NCBI RefSeq assembly: GCF_033473495.1
Contig: NC_088938.1
Coordinates: forward strand, 1,364,001 to 1,428,000
Source of the DNA: Cercospora beticola
Lineage: Eukaryota > Ascomycota > Dothideomycetes > Mycosphaerellales > Mycosphaerellaceae
Direction: 5' to 3'
DNA: 64,000 bases
How positions within the stretch are numbered: the stretch's first letter is position 1; every line of letters begins with the position of its first letter. Below the pieces are notes generated by a model. The model was not told where the DNA came from and searched no databases. It worked only from the letters and a program-made list of their open reading frames with translations. Position numbers and translations under genes: made by a program. Shown here in pieces: positions 10,772 through 22,679 of the stretch.

Positions 10772-11752
10772 CTATTCTCGATCAACAATAGCAGAACACT
10801 CTTCCAACCACGCGATCAGCGAAGGCAACAAATCTTGATAGCTATGGCCGACACCAGGCACAATCTCCAACCTCGCCTCAATCCCATGCTTCCGCCAGTC
10901 CTTCTGCAAACTCTTCACCCCTTGCACCCGACTCATCCTCCCCAGCTTCTCCTCCACCGTCTCTCCCTTCAACTTCGCTTTCCTTCTCGCCAACCACTGC
11001 AACAACTCCATCTGTCCATCCGACATCTCATCACCCTCCCCAACAAGTAACAAAACATCCTCAATCTGCTTGATCGCATCAACATTGACCTCCTCCCCGG
11101 GAAACACTTCATCAACATTCCTGATCCCTCTCGGCCATGCCTCAGACACGTTCAACTTCGTGACTTGTCCCGGAGCAGCAATAGCAACAGCAGAGACGCG
11201 TTCCGGATTCAAATACATGAATCGATTCACAAATTGCCCTCCACCAGAAAAGCCTACGAGAATGATCGGGTCGGTGTTTATCCCTGGCCAGATATGTCCT
11301 ACTTCATTCAACATATCTAACAACCTTAGATCTGCTTGCAAAAATTCCGTTCGGAGAATTTTATAACTGTCCAAATCAAACAGCGAATCCAGTCCCGCCG
11401 GAAAAAGAGGCGCTAAAATGGCTACGCCATGCTTATCTGCAAAATCAATGAGTGAGTCGCGACAAGTTATGGCGTCGCGGCGGGTGCTGTGGATATTGAC
11501 GACCAGTGGAAGGCGAGGTGGGATGTCATTTTCGGGGTTCTGTGGGATGTCGTGTATTTTGCAGTATTGTTCTGGGACATAGATTGCGTAGGAGATTCTT
11601 GGATCGCTGCGGAGGGATTTGAGGGGGACTTTTCCGACGAAGTAGGCTGCTCGGAGGAGTTTGGAGGGGAGGTCGATGGGGTTGATTGTTGGTGGTGTTT
11701 CGGATATGTCGGCTCGTTCTTGTGGGGAGACGTGCTTTTCGTGTGAAGTCAT
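10772..11752 (-). CDS. Alpha/beta-hydrolase fold protein
   Basis: Single exon, 326 residues. The nucleophile elbow GFSGGG (about residues 167-172) follows a hydrophobic strand, and a late GVGHSYQDLLPS supplies a plausible catalytic His. Between them is DVLLLVGEGDEM, the usual position of the acid residue. There is no signal peptide, so it is probably intracellular. Overall shape resembles esterases/peptidases of the polyhydroxybutyrate-depolymerase or dienelactone-hydrolase type, but the substrate cannot be assigned. It converges on the F-box-like gene with 32 bp between the two stops. Confidence 0.75.
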   Translation of the reverse strand: MTSHEKHVSPQERADISETPPTINPIDLPSKLLRAAYFVGKVPLKSLRSDPRISYAIYVPEQYCKIHDIPQNPENDIPPRLPLVVNIHSTRRDAITCRDSLIDFADKHGVAILAPLFPAGLDSLFDLDSYKILRTEFLQADLRLLDMLNEVGHIWPGINTDPIILVGFSGGGQFVNRFMYLNPERVSAVAIAAPGQVTKLNVSEAWPRGIRNVDEVFPGEEVNVDAIKQIEDVLLLVGEGDEMSDGQMELLQWLARRKAKLKGETVEEKLGRMSRVQGVKSLQKDWRKHGIEARLEIVPGVGHSYQDLLPSLIAWLEECSAIVDRE

Positions 11753-12056
11753 TGTGTTGGTGATGTCTGGCTTCTAGAACAGAGACGATTAGTTGGCTTG
11801 GCGATATGGCTCCCTGTGTTGGGAGATGTTCATGTCGGCGGAAGGAAGGAGCTGAGCTTTCGGGATCCGAGACGGGCGGGGCTTGGGTGACTCTTGCTCT
11901 GTTGTAGTCAGCTTGATGCAGCAGCAAATGAGATCAGAAAGTAGGAGCAATGCAATGCTGATTGTGGCGTAGTAAGGCTATAAGCTTTTCTTCATCTATG
12001 CTATTTCAGGGCGCTTACTGTCGCGAAGTCACTGATTTTGACAGACTCGCAACTCT
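11753..12056. other. Short spacer between two minus-strand genes
   Basis: A 304-bp region that should contain the hydrolase promoter and the 3' end of the SDR gene. Nothing else was recognised. Confidence 0.5.
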
Positions 12057-12989
12057 TCACTTTGTCTTTGTGGCACCTCCGTCTACGATAAGCTCTTGCG
12101 CAGTGACGAATCCAGCATTGACGAGGTATTCGACAGCATCAGCGATGTCCTTAGGACGTCCTGCACGATTGGCGAGATGATCGGCCACATCCTTCTCCTC
12201 GTTGAGCTCCGACCACTGCGTCCCATTGTCATCCCCATCCTTGCTCTCGTGGGCGACCTTGATCCGACCAGGAGCAACCAGATTGACTCGAATACCGTAA
12301 GGCTTGAGACTGACAGCCATGCTGTGCATCAAGCCCAGCTGCCCAGCTTTGGTCGATGCGTAGCCTTCTTGATTGGGATCGCTCTGGAAGGCACGGAAGG
12401 AGCCGATGTGGATGATACACGGACCAGCTTCGCTTGTGTCGTGATCGTGTTGTCTCTGTTCGTTCTTCATGTATGGAAGGGCAGCTTGCGAGACGGCGAA
12501 TGGAGCTGTCAAGTTGGTTTCGACATACCTTTGCGCGAATCAGTAATCAGTATGAAGCTCGCGCATCATCATGTTGCGGAAACTCACGCTTGCCACTGGG
12601 CAAAGGTCTCCTTGTTGAACATGGTCTCGTCGTCCTTCCACTTGGGATTTGCGATGCCGCCTTCGATGCACTGTCAGCTGCGAACTGATTTCGTAGGCGA
12701 TTTGCTACTGACCATTGTTGACCAGCACATCAATCCGCCCTCGGAGGAACTTTGCAGCTTCTTCGACTTTCTCGCGGATTTCATCAACGCTCCTGAGGTT
12801 GCAGACGCTCGCCCCCAGAAAGCCCTTGTCGGTGTACTCCTTCAGATGATTCTTCACAGTGTGGTTGAGCTCTTCCTCGTCAATGTCGAAAACGTAGACC
12901 TTGTATCCTCTCTCCAGGAATCGTCGAACCAGGCAACGTCCGATGCCACGTGCGCCGCCCGAGATGATTGCAGTCTTCGGGTTCGTCAT
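12057..12989 (-). CDS. Short-chain dehydrogenase/reductase (classical SDR)
   Basis: Three exons, 12989-12713, 12660-12588 and 12528-12057, give 273 residues. Both introns (52 and 59 nt) keep phase and rebuild the VLVNNGG segment and the VETNLTAPF helix. The cofactor motif SGGARGIG is at residues 10-17, the NNGG strand near residue 92, the catalytic Ser in IHIGSF and the YASTK pair near residue 171. A C-terminal VDGG closes the fold. The acidic FDIDEEE after the second strand favours NAD(H). An upstream in-frame GTG gives a longer frame, but the ATG at 12989 fits the family. The substrate is unknown and no pathway partner is adjacent. Confidence 0.85.
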
Positions 12990-14291
12990 TTTGACTTTGT
13001 TCAAGATGTTGTTGAAGAAGTTGCGACTTGGACTTGACACTTCCGTTTGCTGTCTTGCAACTCACCTTCGCCTTCGTTATATGTACGTCATGGTGAGTCG
13101 CGAGGTCGCACTGTAGCGATTGCTGGGCGACTCGATCACCTGCATGTGAGCGCTGATACACAGAGATACTGAGCATCCAAGGTATGTTGCCCTATCGTTC
13201 GACACTCCCATACCTGGGCAACGCTTCGTGGTTCAGAAAGCGGCACCCGGCGGGAGCAGGTGGCATTGCCATTCGACCACGTTCAGCACGATGGAAATGC
13301 CTGGCATCTCGACTCTCGAAGACTACACAAAGACTAATAGTCCTGCCACCCAGCAGTGGATACTGGCTTGGTGGTTGATGCAGTAGAGGAAGAAGAGGGT
13401 ATTTCAAACAATCCCCCTTGCCAACAAAACGAAACAACCGGATCAACCATGGACCAATAAAGTGAAAGCGCACGACCACCCGGATGCCTTTCCGGGCCAA
13501 GAATGAGATGGGGCTCTGCGGCGGCGGGACGTGCTTGGGCGCTTCGGCTATTAGTTACTCGCCGACGGGATGAACAAGGAGTAGCTGCTTGCTCTGACGT
13601 CGCAGGTCAGAAACCAAGCTGACATTGACAATGACAAGCCTCAGACTGTAAAGACAAGACTTCACTATGAGTCGATTTCATCACCTCGAACACATACCGG
13701 ATCCAGGTCTCAGCCAACTGGAGCAAGACAAAAACATTTATGCACAACAATACTTGGATCAAGATGAGCACGCGACACACCCGGTTGTGGCGCCCGCGCT
13801 ACGATGCCGATCGCTCGTGCCAAGTACCTGCTTGCGACATGGTCGTGAGGCCGTGATCCTGAGATCGGGGCAGAGCACTCCATCCTTCTCAGAGGAGTCG
13901 CTGCGCCTGCTTTGCCTCTGTTCCTTCCCTCTGACCGGTCGTTTCTGCCTTGCAAAGCCTTCTGTTGCATCGTTCCCAATATTACCATCTTCATCGTCCA
14001 GACTTTCTATACTGATTCGTTGTATATCATTTGGTACCTTCATCCGTTAGTCAGAGAGCTGTACATTTCGTACTCTTCTCTTGCTCTACTACCCACGCGG
14101 TGATCTTACGAGAACACGAACGAATACATATCGTTACAGCCACGAACCAGAGGCTGCTCCGAACATTACTATCGTCCTGGATGACTTCGATACCATCCGC
14201 TTGAATAGGCCGCAGAGTAAAGACTTGGGAGGAAGAAGGAGATCGGGGAGTTGGATGAAGAGTTGGATCATAGAAGGCGCTATATTCCAGC
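12990..14291. promoter_or_regulatory. 1.3-kb divergent upstream region, SDR / PAP2-like gene
   Basis: Both flanking genes are read outward. Scattered frames of 60-130 codons on both strands have no domain or signal peptide and are not called. Confidence 0.4.
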
Positions 14292-15611
14292 ATGGCAGGA
14301 GAAGCAGTTGCAGGCTCTCTGCCTCACGACTTGACGGAAGCCACCAGGAAGTTGACGGAAGGAGTCTTTGACGACTATGTGGAGTGGACGGCGAAGCCAG
14401 AGATCAAGCTTCCCAACTGGGGTGAAGCAGTCATGTTCGTGACCATCCTGTTCGGTGGCATGATCCTGACCCGGCGAAGAGATTTCTCGATATTCGGACG
14501 CAATCGAAGGAAAGGTGGGGGTTATAAATCCATCCTGGACAGATCGCCGAGTTCCTCCTCCCTGGATGAAGAGTTTGAATTCGACAGCGGGAACGAAGAC
14601 GACGAGAATGCGTGGCAGTCCTCCTCAGAGTACCTCTACGGCCCCGAGAAACAGATCCCAAAGACGCGCTCTTGCTGCGGCCTCTGGCAAATCACCACAC
14701 CCAACACCTCCCGCTTCCAGAACCACATCCACTCCCGCCTCTTCCAAAAATTCCCCTTCCTCGTCGAAATGCTCTACTGGGTCCTCAACTACCTCTTCTA
14801 CCGCATGACAACAATCCTCTCCAACAAAATCTTCGCCGGCCAAGGAATCTGGACCGCAGCCCAATCCCACGCCATCACTCTCCTCTCCTTCGAGCACCTC
14901 AGCATTTTCCGCTACCTCTTCTTGATCCGAGAACTCGACATCCAACAATGGTTCATGCACGGCCACCAAGACCTCTTAACCTTTCTTGATCGATTCTATT
15001 CTCTCATCCATATCCCCGGCTCCATGGCTTTCATCGTCTGGTACTATTACGTCGCACCCTCACATGCCACTTTTGCGACTGTGAGAAGGACGATGACGTT
15101 GACGAATTTTATGGCTTTTGCGACTTTTACTGTTTATCCCATGATGCCTCCGAGACTTTTACCCAAGGAATTCGGATTTCTGGATACGGTTCATATGGAA
15201 TCCGCTGCTTCTCTTTGGCAAACTGGGAAACATGTCAATTCTCTCGCTGCGATGCCGAGTATGCATTTTGGGTACTCGTTCGTTATTGGTAGTACTTTGA
15301 TCTACCATTCTGGAGTTTTCCGTCGACGGTTTGAGAAGTTTGAATCGAGGAAGAATGGGTTTTGGAAAGTGTTTTATTGCATTCTGGGAGTTGGATATCC
15401 TTCGATGATTCTGATCACGATTCTGGCGACGGCGAATCATTATTGGATGGATGCGTTTGTGGCTTTTGTGTATTGTTTGATAGCGTTTGCGTGCAATAAG
15501 GTGTTTTATGTGTTTTTGCCGCTGGAGGATTGGTTTTTGTGGTGTATTAGGGCGGCTAAACCGAGGCCGAGTACGGGGGAGAGGTATCATGCGAGAGGAG
15601 GGAAGATATAG
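14292..15611 (+). CDS. PAP2/Aur1-like integral membrane phosphotransferase or phosphatase
   Basis: Single exon, 439 residues. One N-terminal membrane helix (about 45-60) is followed by a charged Ser-rich cytosolic loop, then six or so membrane helices. The PAP2 active-site pattern is present as SLAAMPSMHFGYS near residue 321 (His in the second motif) and ANHYWMD near residue 382 (third motif), the spacing seen in the inositolphosphotransferase/Aur1-like branch (PAP2_3). Members move or remove phosphate headgroups on lipids in Golgi or ER membranes; whether this one is a transferase or a phosphatase is not shown. The last third turns GC-poor and ends in a short basic tail. Confidence 0.8.
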   Translation: MAGEAVAGSLPHDLTEATRKLTEGVFDDYVEWTAKPEIKLPNWGEAVMFVTILFGGMILTRRRDFSIFGRNRRKGGGYKSILDRSPSSSSLDEEFEFDSGNEDDENAWQSSSEYLYGPEKQIPKTRSCCGLWQITTPNTSRFQNHIHSRLFQKFPFLVEMLYWVLNYLFYRMTTILSNKIFAGQGIWTAAQSHAITLLSFEHLSIFRYLFLIRELDIQQWFMHGHQDLLTFLDRFYSLIHIPGSMAFIVWYYYVAPSHATFATVRRTMTLTNFMAFATFTVYPMMPPRLLPKEFGFLDTVHMESAASLWQTGKHVNSLAAMPSMHFGYSFVIGSTLIYHSGVFRRRFEKFESRKNGFWKVFYCILGVGYPSMILITILATANHYWMDAFVAFVYCLIAFACNKVFYVFLPLEDWFLWCIRAAKPRPSTGERYHARGGKI

Positions 15612-15642
15612 AGGTTTTGTAGTGAAGAAATCGTCATCTTTG

Positions 15643-16218
15643 CTATGGTGTGTGAAGGTTGTGCGTGAGAGATGTTTCCAGTTGTTGGCTTTTGTCGTCG
15701 CGTTGTGGAGTGAGAGATATACGCAAGGATCCTGGATAACATGCAGCGACTGCGAAGTCGAAAAGAGATGGAGGTCGTGAAATGGAAGTACGAGTGAGGT
15801 CGTTGTTTAAGTGCAATGTCGTGCTCGCAGCCACCAGAGCGGGAGGGCCTAGACCGGGCTTTTGTACCACGTACATCTCCAAGCGACCGCCAGCATCGCT
15901 ATTCAAGGACATGCGTCTCAAGTCCACAGAGGATGGATGCGCATGAACAATCAACCCAGTACGAAGATCCATAACTTGTTGGTAGTTGTACAGTCGTGCT
16001 CTGTCTAGTCTCTCTTTCACTAGTATAGCCTCACTTCTATACCCAGCTTCTACCTCTTCCAGCGCCACAGCGCTTCCCTGCTGGCAAGGACTGTATATTA
16101 TGTACAAGAGCGGAGTAATGCGATCCGCTCGCCAGCGCCATATTGGCATCTCTCGCAAAGTGCCCGACCTCTGAGGTCCGTCTATTCGATATGCCGAATT
16201 CAAAGTGCGCCGGCTCAT
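15643..16218 (-). other. Weak 191-codon ORF downstream of pim1
   Basis: An ATG-started frame lies 100 bp after the pim1 stop on the same strand. I recognise no domain, membrane helix or signal peptide, and another frame overlaps its 5' part. It could be pim1 3' UTR or a small unknown gene. Its 3' end also overlaps the flank of the PAP2-like gene. Confidence 0.2.
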
Positions 16219-16320
16219 GCTTCCATGTCATCGAGTCTGCATCGAAGTATGCTGTCTTGCTTCGTGCGAAGTGCGATAACTGTACTCTAGCTTCCCACAA
16301 GGGTTATTCAGATGCAATTC

Positions 16321-19300
16321 CTAGTCGTCATCCTTCTCCCTCTCCTCTTTCGGTGGCTTGGCCAGCTGCTTCTTCCAGAGCTGGTTGGCGGCATCGACGT
16401 TAACGTCTGGGAAGACGAGCTTGTACACGTCAGAATACCAGTCCACAGGTTTGCCCTCGATGCCTTCTTTGATGTTCTGTAACGTGGTTAGTCTTCATTT
16501 ACGTAACGATGTGGATGCAGAAATGCTTACCTCAGGCAACTCGAGCCAATCACTGAGATTGTCCCGTGGGAATAGTATCATGCGTGACCCAGCACGTCGT
16601 GCAGCGACAGTCTTCTCTCGCAAACCACCAATGCGCAATACTTTACCAGTCACTGTCAGCTCACCAGTCATAGCGATCGTTGGGTCCAGAGGCTTGTCCA
16701 AAGCAAGTGAGAGCAGCGATGTCGCCATCGTAATACCAGCCGAGGGTCCATCTTTCTGCACAGCACCTTCTGGGCAATGCAAATGTATCCGAGCTTTTTC
16801 AAAGAACTTATTCTCCGGGAACTGCTTAGCCAAGAGACCTTTTGCGAATGAGTATGCAATTTGCGTCGACTCCTTCATCACAGGCTTGAGGTTACCCGTC
16901 CTTTCAAGACCAGGTCTTGAATTGTAAGAGAGGGCATTCTCCAGAATAGATTCGACGTACAGCGCTGCTCCGCCCATCTGCGTCCAAGCAAGACCCATAG
17001 CCACGCCAGGTGGAGTGCTATCGTAGAGCCGGTCAGAGGTGAAGACTGGGGGGCCGACGTAGTCCTTGAGGTTGTCCTTTCCAATTGTGACGTGGACTGA
17101 TTCCGGTACCTTGAGAGCGACGCGAGGCTGCTCAGTGGTTTCCTTCTCAATGCTTTCCGGAGTCTCCTTCGGATCCGTCTCATCCTTCTTGGATTCTTCA
17201 GCAGCTGCTTTGCCCTCCTCGGTCAATGCTTTGTCCTCGCTGAGCACTTCCTCGCCAAGGTCTTGAATGATCTTGAGTGCAGACTTGCGGTACACCTTCT
17301 CAATCTGCTTCTTCAGGTTTCGCACTCCAGATTCGCGGCAGTACTTGTTGATGAGTTCGAGGATAGCTTCCTTGTCAAGGTTGACGTCGACTTCCTTCAG
17401 TCCGCTGAGCTCTTTGGCTTGTGGAGCAAGGTAGCGCTCAGCGATGGCCATCTTCTCGTCCGAAACGTAGCCCGAAAGCTCAATCATCTCCATTCTGTCG
17501 AGGAGTGGACGAGGAATAGTGTCGGTCATGTTTGCTGTGCAGACGAACAGGACCTTGGACAAATCGACGGGCACGTCCATGTAGTGATCCAAGAAGGAGC
17601 TATTTTGCTCTGGATCGAGAAGTTCGAGCAGAGCGCTCGAAGGATCGCCTTGGTGGCCACGACCAATCTTGTCGACTTCGTCAATCAAGATCAGAGGATT
17701 TTCAGTCTGGCACTTCTTCAAGGCCTGAATAATGCGACCAGGAAGCGCACCAACGTATGTCCTTCGATGACCCTTGATCTCCGCAACATCAGTCAGACCA
17801 CCGACACTGAAGCGGTAGTACTGTCTGTTAAGCGCACGGGCAATCGATTTGCCAATACTCGTCTTTCCGACTCCAGGTGGCCCGACCATGCACAGAATCT
17901 TGCCCTCCACGGTGCCTCGTAATTTACCAACCGCAATGAATTCCAGTATGCGATCCTTGACGTCTTTCAGTCCGTGATGATCCTCATCGAGCACCTCTTG
18001 GGCATGCTGAATACCAAAGTTCTCGGCGCTCCGCTGGCCCCAAGGAATCTGGGTGAGCCAGTCCAAGTAATTCCTCGTAACATTGAACTCGCTTGCTGCA
18101 GGCTCGAGATGTGCGAGCTTGGCCACTTCTTCATCAAACACTTTCTTCACCGGGTCCGGCATTGCCAGTTTGTTCGCCTTCTCCTTAAATCTCTCCACGA
18201 GCTTGTCCTTGCCATCACTTTCCAGGCCTAGTTCTCTCCTGATGCCCTTCATTTGCTCCATGAGCCAGTATTCCCGTTGACGTTTCTGGATCTTGCTCTC
18301 CACATCTTTGGTGATCTTGCTGCTCAGTTGCGCGTTCATGTGCTCTTTCTTGATCACCTCGAGCGCCTTGCTTAGTCGTGTCTCAATGTTCAGCGACTCC
18401 AATACTGCCTGTGCTTCCTCCATCTCGCCCCCAGACACTGCTGCGGCAAAGTCGGCGAGCTTGGCGGGTTCCTCGGCGATGTTGGCGGCGGACTGTGACA
18501 TTGCGAATGCGGAAACGTGGTCACGGAACAGGTGGTTGACGCTGCCAATCTCTTTGCATGTGTTGACGATCTCCGAGATCAATGCTCGTATTGTGGGTGC
18601 ACGCTTGTCGAAGGGTTCGTCTGCCAGGTTGTCGACCTTCACCAAGCTGACTGGCCATGACCGCAGGAAGTCGGTGGGCTGGAACAGCGCCTTGTCGTCC
18701 TTCTTTTCTGCAGATGACTCTTCAAAGCTCGCCACCACGCCGCTCTTCTTCTCGTCCGTCTCTGGCTGTTCGCCCTGCTCCGACTGTGGCACGTCTTCCA
18801 AAGTCGCTTGCGCCGCCTTTTCTGGCTCCGGTGCAACTGGTGGACCTCGATTGGGCTTGATGAGCTCGCTCAGTCGAATTCTCCTGTGTGGATAGAGCAC
18901 AGCCTGCAGTGCCTTCTCCTCGCCATGTCCAGCCGGGAATGCGCCGGTAACCTGGCAAAAGGTACCCACGTCGTAGACTTCGCTCGGGTCGTTGATCACG
19001 TCCTGACTACTTTCCTGGTCCTTTAACAAGAAAGCTCCCACATAGCTCTGCCCTCGCTTGAGCAGTTCCTGCACAGCAGCCACGACATTGGGGTCTCTGA
19101 TGGTGATGGCTTTGTAGAAGCCCGGGAACAACGGCCGTTGTGCAATGGGTATCGCCAACACTTGCGGGTAGACTTCTGGTGCTGCAGTCTTCACAAGTTC
19201 TTTGCCCTGGCCCTTTCGCTTGCGATTTCCGCCGTCACCGCTTCCCGATCCAGACTCGCCACCACCGCCGGTCCCAGCGCTCGATCCTTTACCATCAAGC

Positions 19301-19623
19301 GGAATGGGCGATGGCGTAGGCTCCGAATTGCTCTTTGCCTCCTTCTCGTCTGCCTCAGTGACATCTGTCTTGCCCTCATCCTTCGCGTCGTTGTCCGATG
19401 GAGGCTTCTCTTTCCGTCTCGCAGGCGTTGTCGAGAAATCGCGGGAGGCTGTGAGGGATGATCGTAGCGAAGTGTATGGGATCCTGCTCTGCGCTGACAA
19501 TGCCGAGACCTGTGCGGACCGCTGTATCTGACAGGCCCTACATGGTGCCCGTGCCGTGGTGTATGCGCGCTGTTGCGATTGTTTCCAGGCGGTCCGCCAT
19601 GCTTGCCCTCGGCCGTAGACCAT
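16321..19623 (-). CDS. pim1: Mitochondrial Lon protease homolog
   Basis: Two exons, 19623-16531 and 16476-16321, give 1082 residues. The 54-nt phase-0 intron lies near the 3' end and joins LELPE to NIKEGIEG. The N-terminus is Arg/Ser/Ala-rich and lacks acids for about 70 residues, a matrix-targeting presequence. Then come a low-complexity linker, the Lon substrate-binding domain, the AAA+ module with Walker A GPPGVGKT near residue 579 and Walker B LILIDEVDK, and the protease domain with the catalytic Ser in DGPSAG near residue 959 and the catalytic Lys in TGKVLRIGG about 35 residues later. An acidic Glu/Lys/Thr-rich insert lies between AAA+ and protease domains. Lon degrades misfolded and oxidised matrix proteins with ATP. 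Confidence 0.95.
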
Positions 19624-22600
19624 GCTCTATCGCACGCAACCTGCTCGTCTCTCGGAATTGGGCAATATCGACCCTGGCTGTGATTGCCAATGAACGTAGC
19701 GAGAGTGACAGCAGAGCCCAAGATGAGATGTACGAGGTGGGCGCGGAGTGTCGATGCGAGGCGATGATTTCAGCGAGTTCCATCGCCTGAAGGCTACTAT
19801 CAGCGCGTCACCACCGACCATCGGACCTGCAGCGCCGCCCGCCAAGCTCAAACATTAATCAGCATTTGAGACACTTCAACACGGGAGACCTGGAGGAAGC
19901 TGGAAGCAGACACATCGACTACTCTACAATTCCTTCCACCGACTTGCGTTCTTACATGCCAAGAGCTGCGACCGTACACACAATGACAACTTTGTTTGCT
20001 CCAGCAGTTGCGTGCTTGATTCCTCGATACTCAAATCACGACGGAGTACAGAAGACTGGGAGCCACAGCGAATAAGCCTGTATGGCGCCGATGTTGATTA
20101 CTGACCAAGTGAGAGCCCTTGACTTGCACGCAACCTGGCCATCAATGGAACAGCATCATGACGAAAAGGCCTTTCCTCCCCATGGACGAAAACACTTCAA
20201 GCTGATCCAGCACAAGCCGTTCCAGGTCAGAGACCCCGATCTCGAATGGCAAGCAATGATGCAGTCGGCCAGATCAGCGGCATCGAAATGATCTAGACGT
20301 CTTGTTCGACCCATCGCCAGCATGCTTGGCGACATGGCCGTTGTCTTCGTGTTGTGCAGCACTGTCCTGGAGCAGGATCAAGAAGGTGGATCGAGGACAA
20401 GGCTCGGCTCGGTCTATGATCCGTATGCCGATGGTGCCGACAACTTACCCGAAGCCGTTCTGGCTCCAACCATGTCTGCGTCTGCCACGTTGGCATCGTC
20501 CAGAGCCATGGCTCCATTGAGCTGTACGTCCCTTTCAAGTCACTCGCCGTGGGTATATGTTCCCCGCATTATGAACCTTGGAGTCGACTAAGATGGTGCT
20601 CGAGCCCTGCAAGGTTCTCCAGATGGCAATACGCATCTTCGCTGGACTACGTGGTACAAACATAGACTACAGCCGCACGCACACTTGCTCGTGCCTCGCA
20701 GTCACGAGGCCAGTACAGTATTCCGTTTTGATGGTCTTGCTAGCTTCCGGGCTGGGGAGCCCGCCAACTAGATCTGCTTGGCAGGTCTGGGAGAAGCGTT
20801 ATTGTTGCGCCACAAGAGTAGTGGCCACGATCTTCGGGTTGTCGAGCCTTTCCAATCTAAGGGTGGGCATCACAGATGCTGCCTGGGCTCAGAATGGGCA
20901 AAAGTGTCCTTGTGCTACAAACCTCTCTCTGCAGTACTGACGTTTCTGGCAAGCGCACAGTCTATGATGGGGTTTATCTTATGGTAACGTTCTGAGCTGC
21001 GACTGAGTCGCGTTGGGCTGCAATACGGCAATCGACAGCGACACTGCAGATGTCGACAGGCCATTATCTCGCCTTCAATGGCGTTGTATTCGGCGTGTAA
21101 GGTCAACGTAGACAAGCAACTGATCATCCAGGAAGATTTTCCACCCACAGCAATACGCGCCATCAGCTGACGTGAAGTTGCCGTCGAGTGCTTGCATAAG
21201 GCATCGGGTAAAATGTTGATCAGCATGTCTTGCAGCATGCGTTTCCTCCTTCGAGCATGCACGCCTTTCTGCCACCTCTCCCTCACCAGGCTGATGATCC
21301 TTTTGTCCACCTGCTGTGAGACCACCCACGAATCAACGCGGTAATCGCATCCCACGCATGCTGGATGTTGCACCATGGCGCCTGCTCCATCCGCATGTTC
21401 ACGTCATTCCAGGACCCTCGTGGCTGCGGACAGTGCAGAGGCGCTGGAGCGGAGCACGAATGCCAGCCCAGTCACGACCGTGAGGGCCAAAAACTAGTGA
21501 CTGCGAATCGCACGCCACAGTGCACGAGAACGCCTCTTCCGTAAGTTTGATCCCACAGCCTTCCACGTTGTCTTCTTGGAATCGACATGTGGGTGGACGA
21601 GATCGTCGTGCTTCTAGCTCATCTCAGCTCGTGGCTTTCCTGGAACGCGCAAACTCTCCGACCCACGAGCTCGTGAAGGCAGCGCAGCGTGATAACGGTC
21701 AAAGGAGCACGCTTTTGCCGCCAGAACGTGACCGAATTTCACCGCAAGCGAGCGATCCCGGTTCCTTTCCACGCGCCAAGTCTGGCTAACTACTTCGTAG
21801 TGGCGCCGAGGTTGGCATATTGATCGCCCTTTCCCACAGCATCCTGGAACGGCACAGTCTGCACACATGACCCGATCCCGGACATCACGCCTCACGCAGG
21901 CACAGTGGACCTCAGCCCAGGCGATTGGATTCGTTCTGACCCAGCGCTGCTGACGTTGGGCCCCAGTCTGCAGAGATTGGCCTCGCGGATGTCCTGCACG
22001 CCAGATCCGCCCAGGACTTTCTCTGATGCACCTGTCGTTGCAGCTTTGAGTGCATGCCGAGATACATGGTCCTACTGTCGAACGCGCTTCCAGGCCGATC
22101 TGTTACCTCCGCTGGCTGCGATCGCATCCCGCTGTCGAGCGCGCAGTGTCGTCGCACATTCCAGCGAACAAAGCCAAGTCCCAGAGACCAAAGAGGGGAA
22201 CACGATAAACTCCACCGGACTACACCATTCGCCGCTAACGAGTATTGAGGCTCTGGAGTCACTGGGTCCTCTAGCGCTTCCATAAGTGAGGCCTGCTCGC
22301 CGGTCCCCTTCTATCACTTCATTCACCGTGTCTGAGATGGCCCATCGAGAGCATTCTGTGCCCGCAGAATAAGTCCGCCCACTGCCGGTTCCATCTACGA
22401 AGCTTTGCGCCGCCCGGACACTGGGGCCCTGCTCACGCCAATCTGCAAGGCTGACAGTACGTTCAGAAGTCTGGCACAGTACATCGTACGAATTTCTAGT
22501 TTTGGATACGCGCTCTACATTCCCACCGTAAGAGATCTTGGACACGTTCGAACACCCCGGGATCGGCCTAGAGTCTAGGCCGCGGATTGGTCCGTGATCT

Positions 22601-22679
22601 CCATCAATCCATCGGAGTGAGCAACAGAAATGCGAAAGTTTGGTCGATATAGTGCTGGCTTCACAGAACTTCGAACCTG
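19624..22679. other. 3-kb region without a supported gene
   Basis: The right part is likely the promoter and long 5' leader of the Zn2Cys6 regulator. Frames of up to about 220 codons exist on both strands but conflict with each other and show no domain. The stretch stays in normal base composition, with no repeats or transposon ends recognised. Confidence 0.45.
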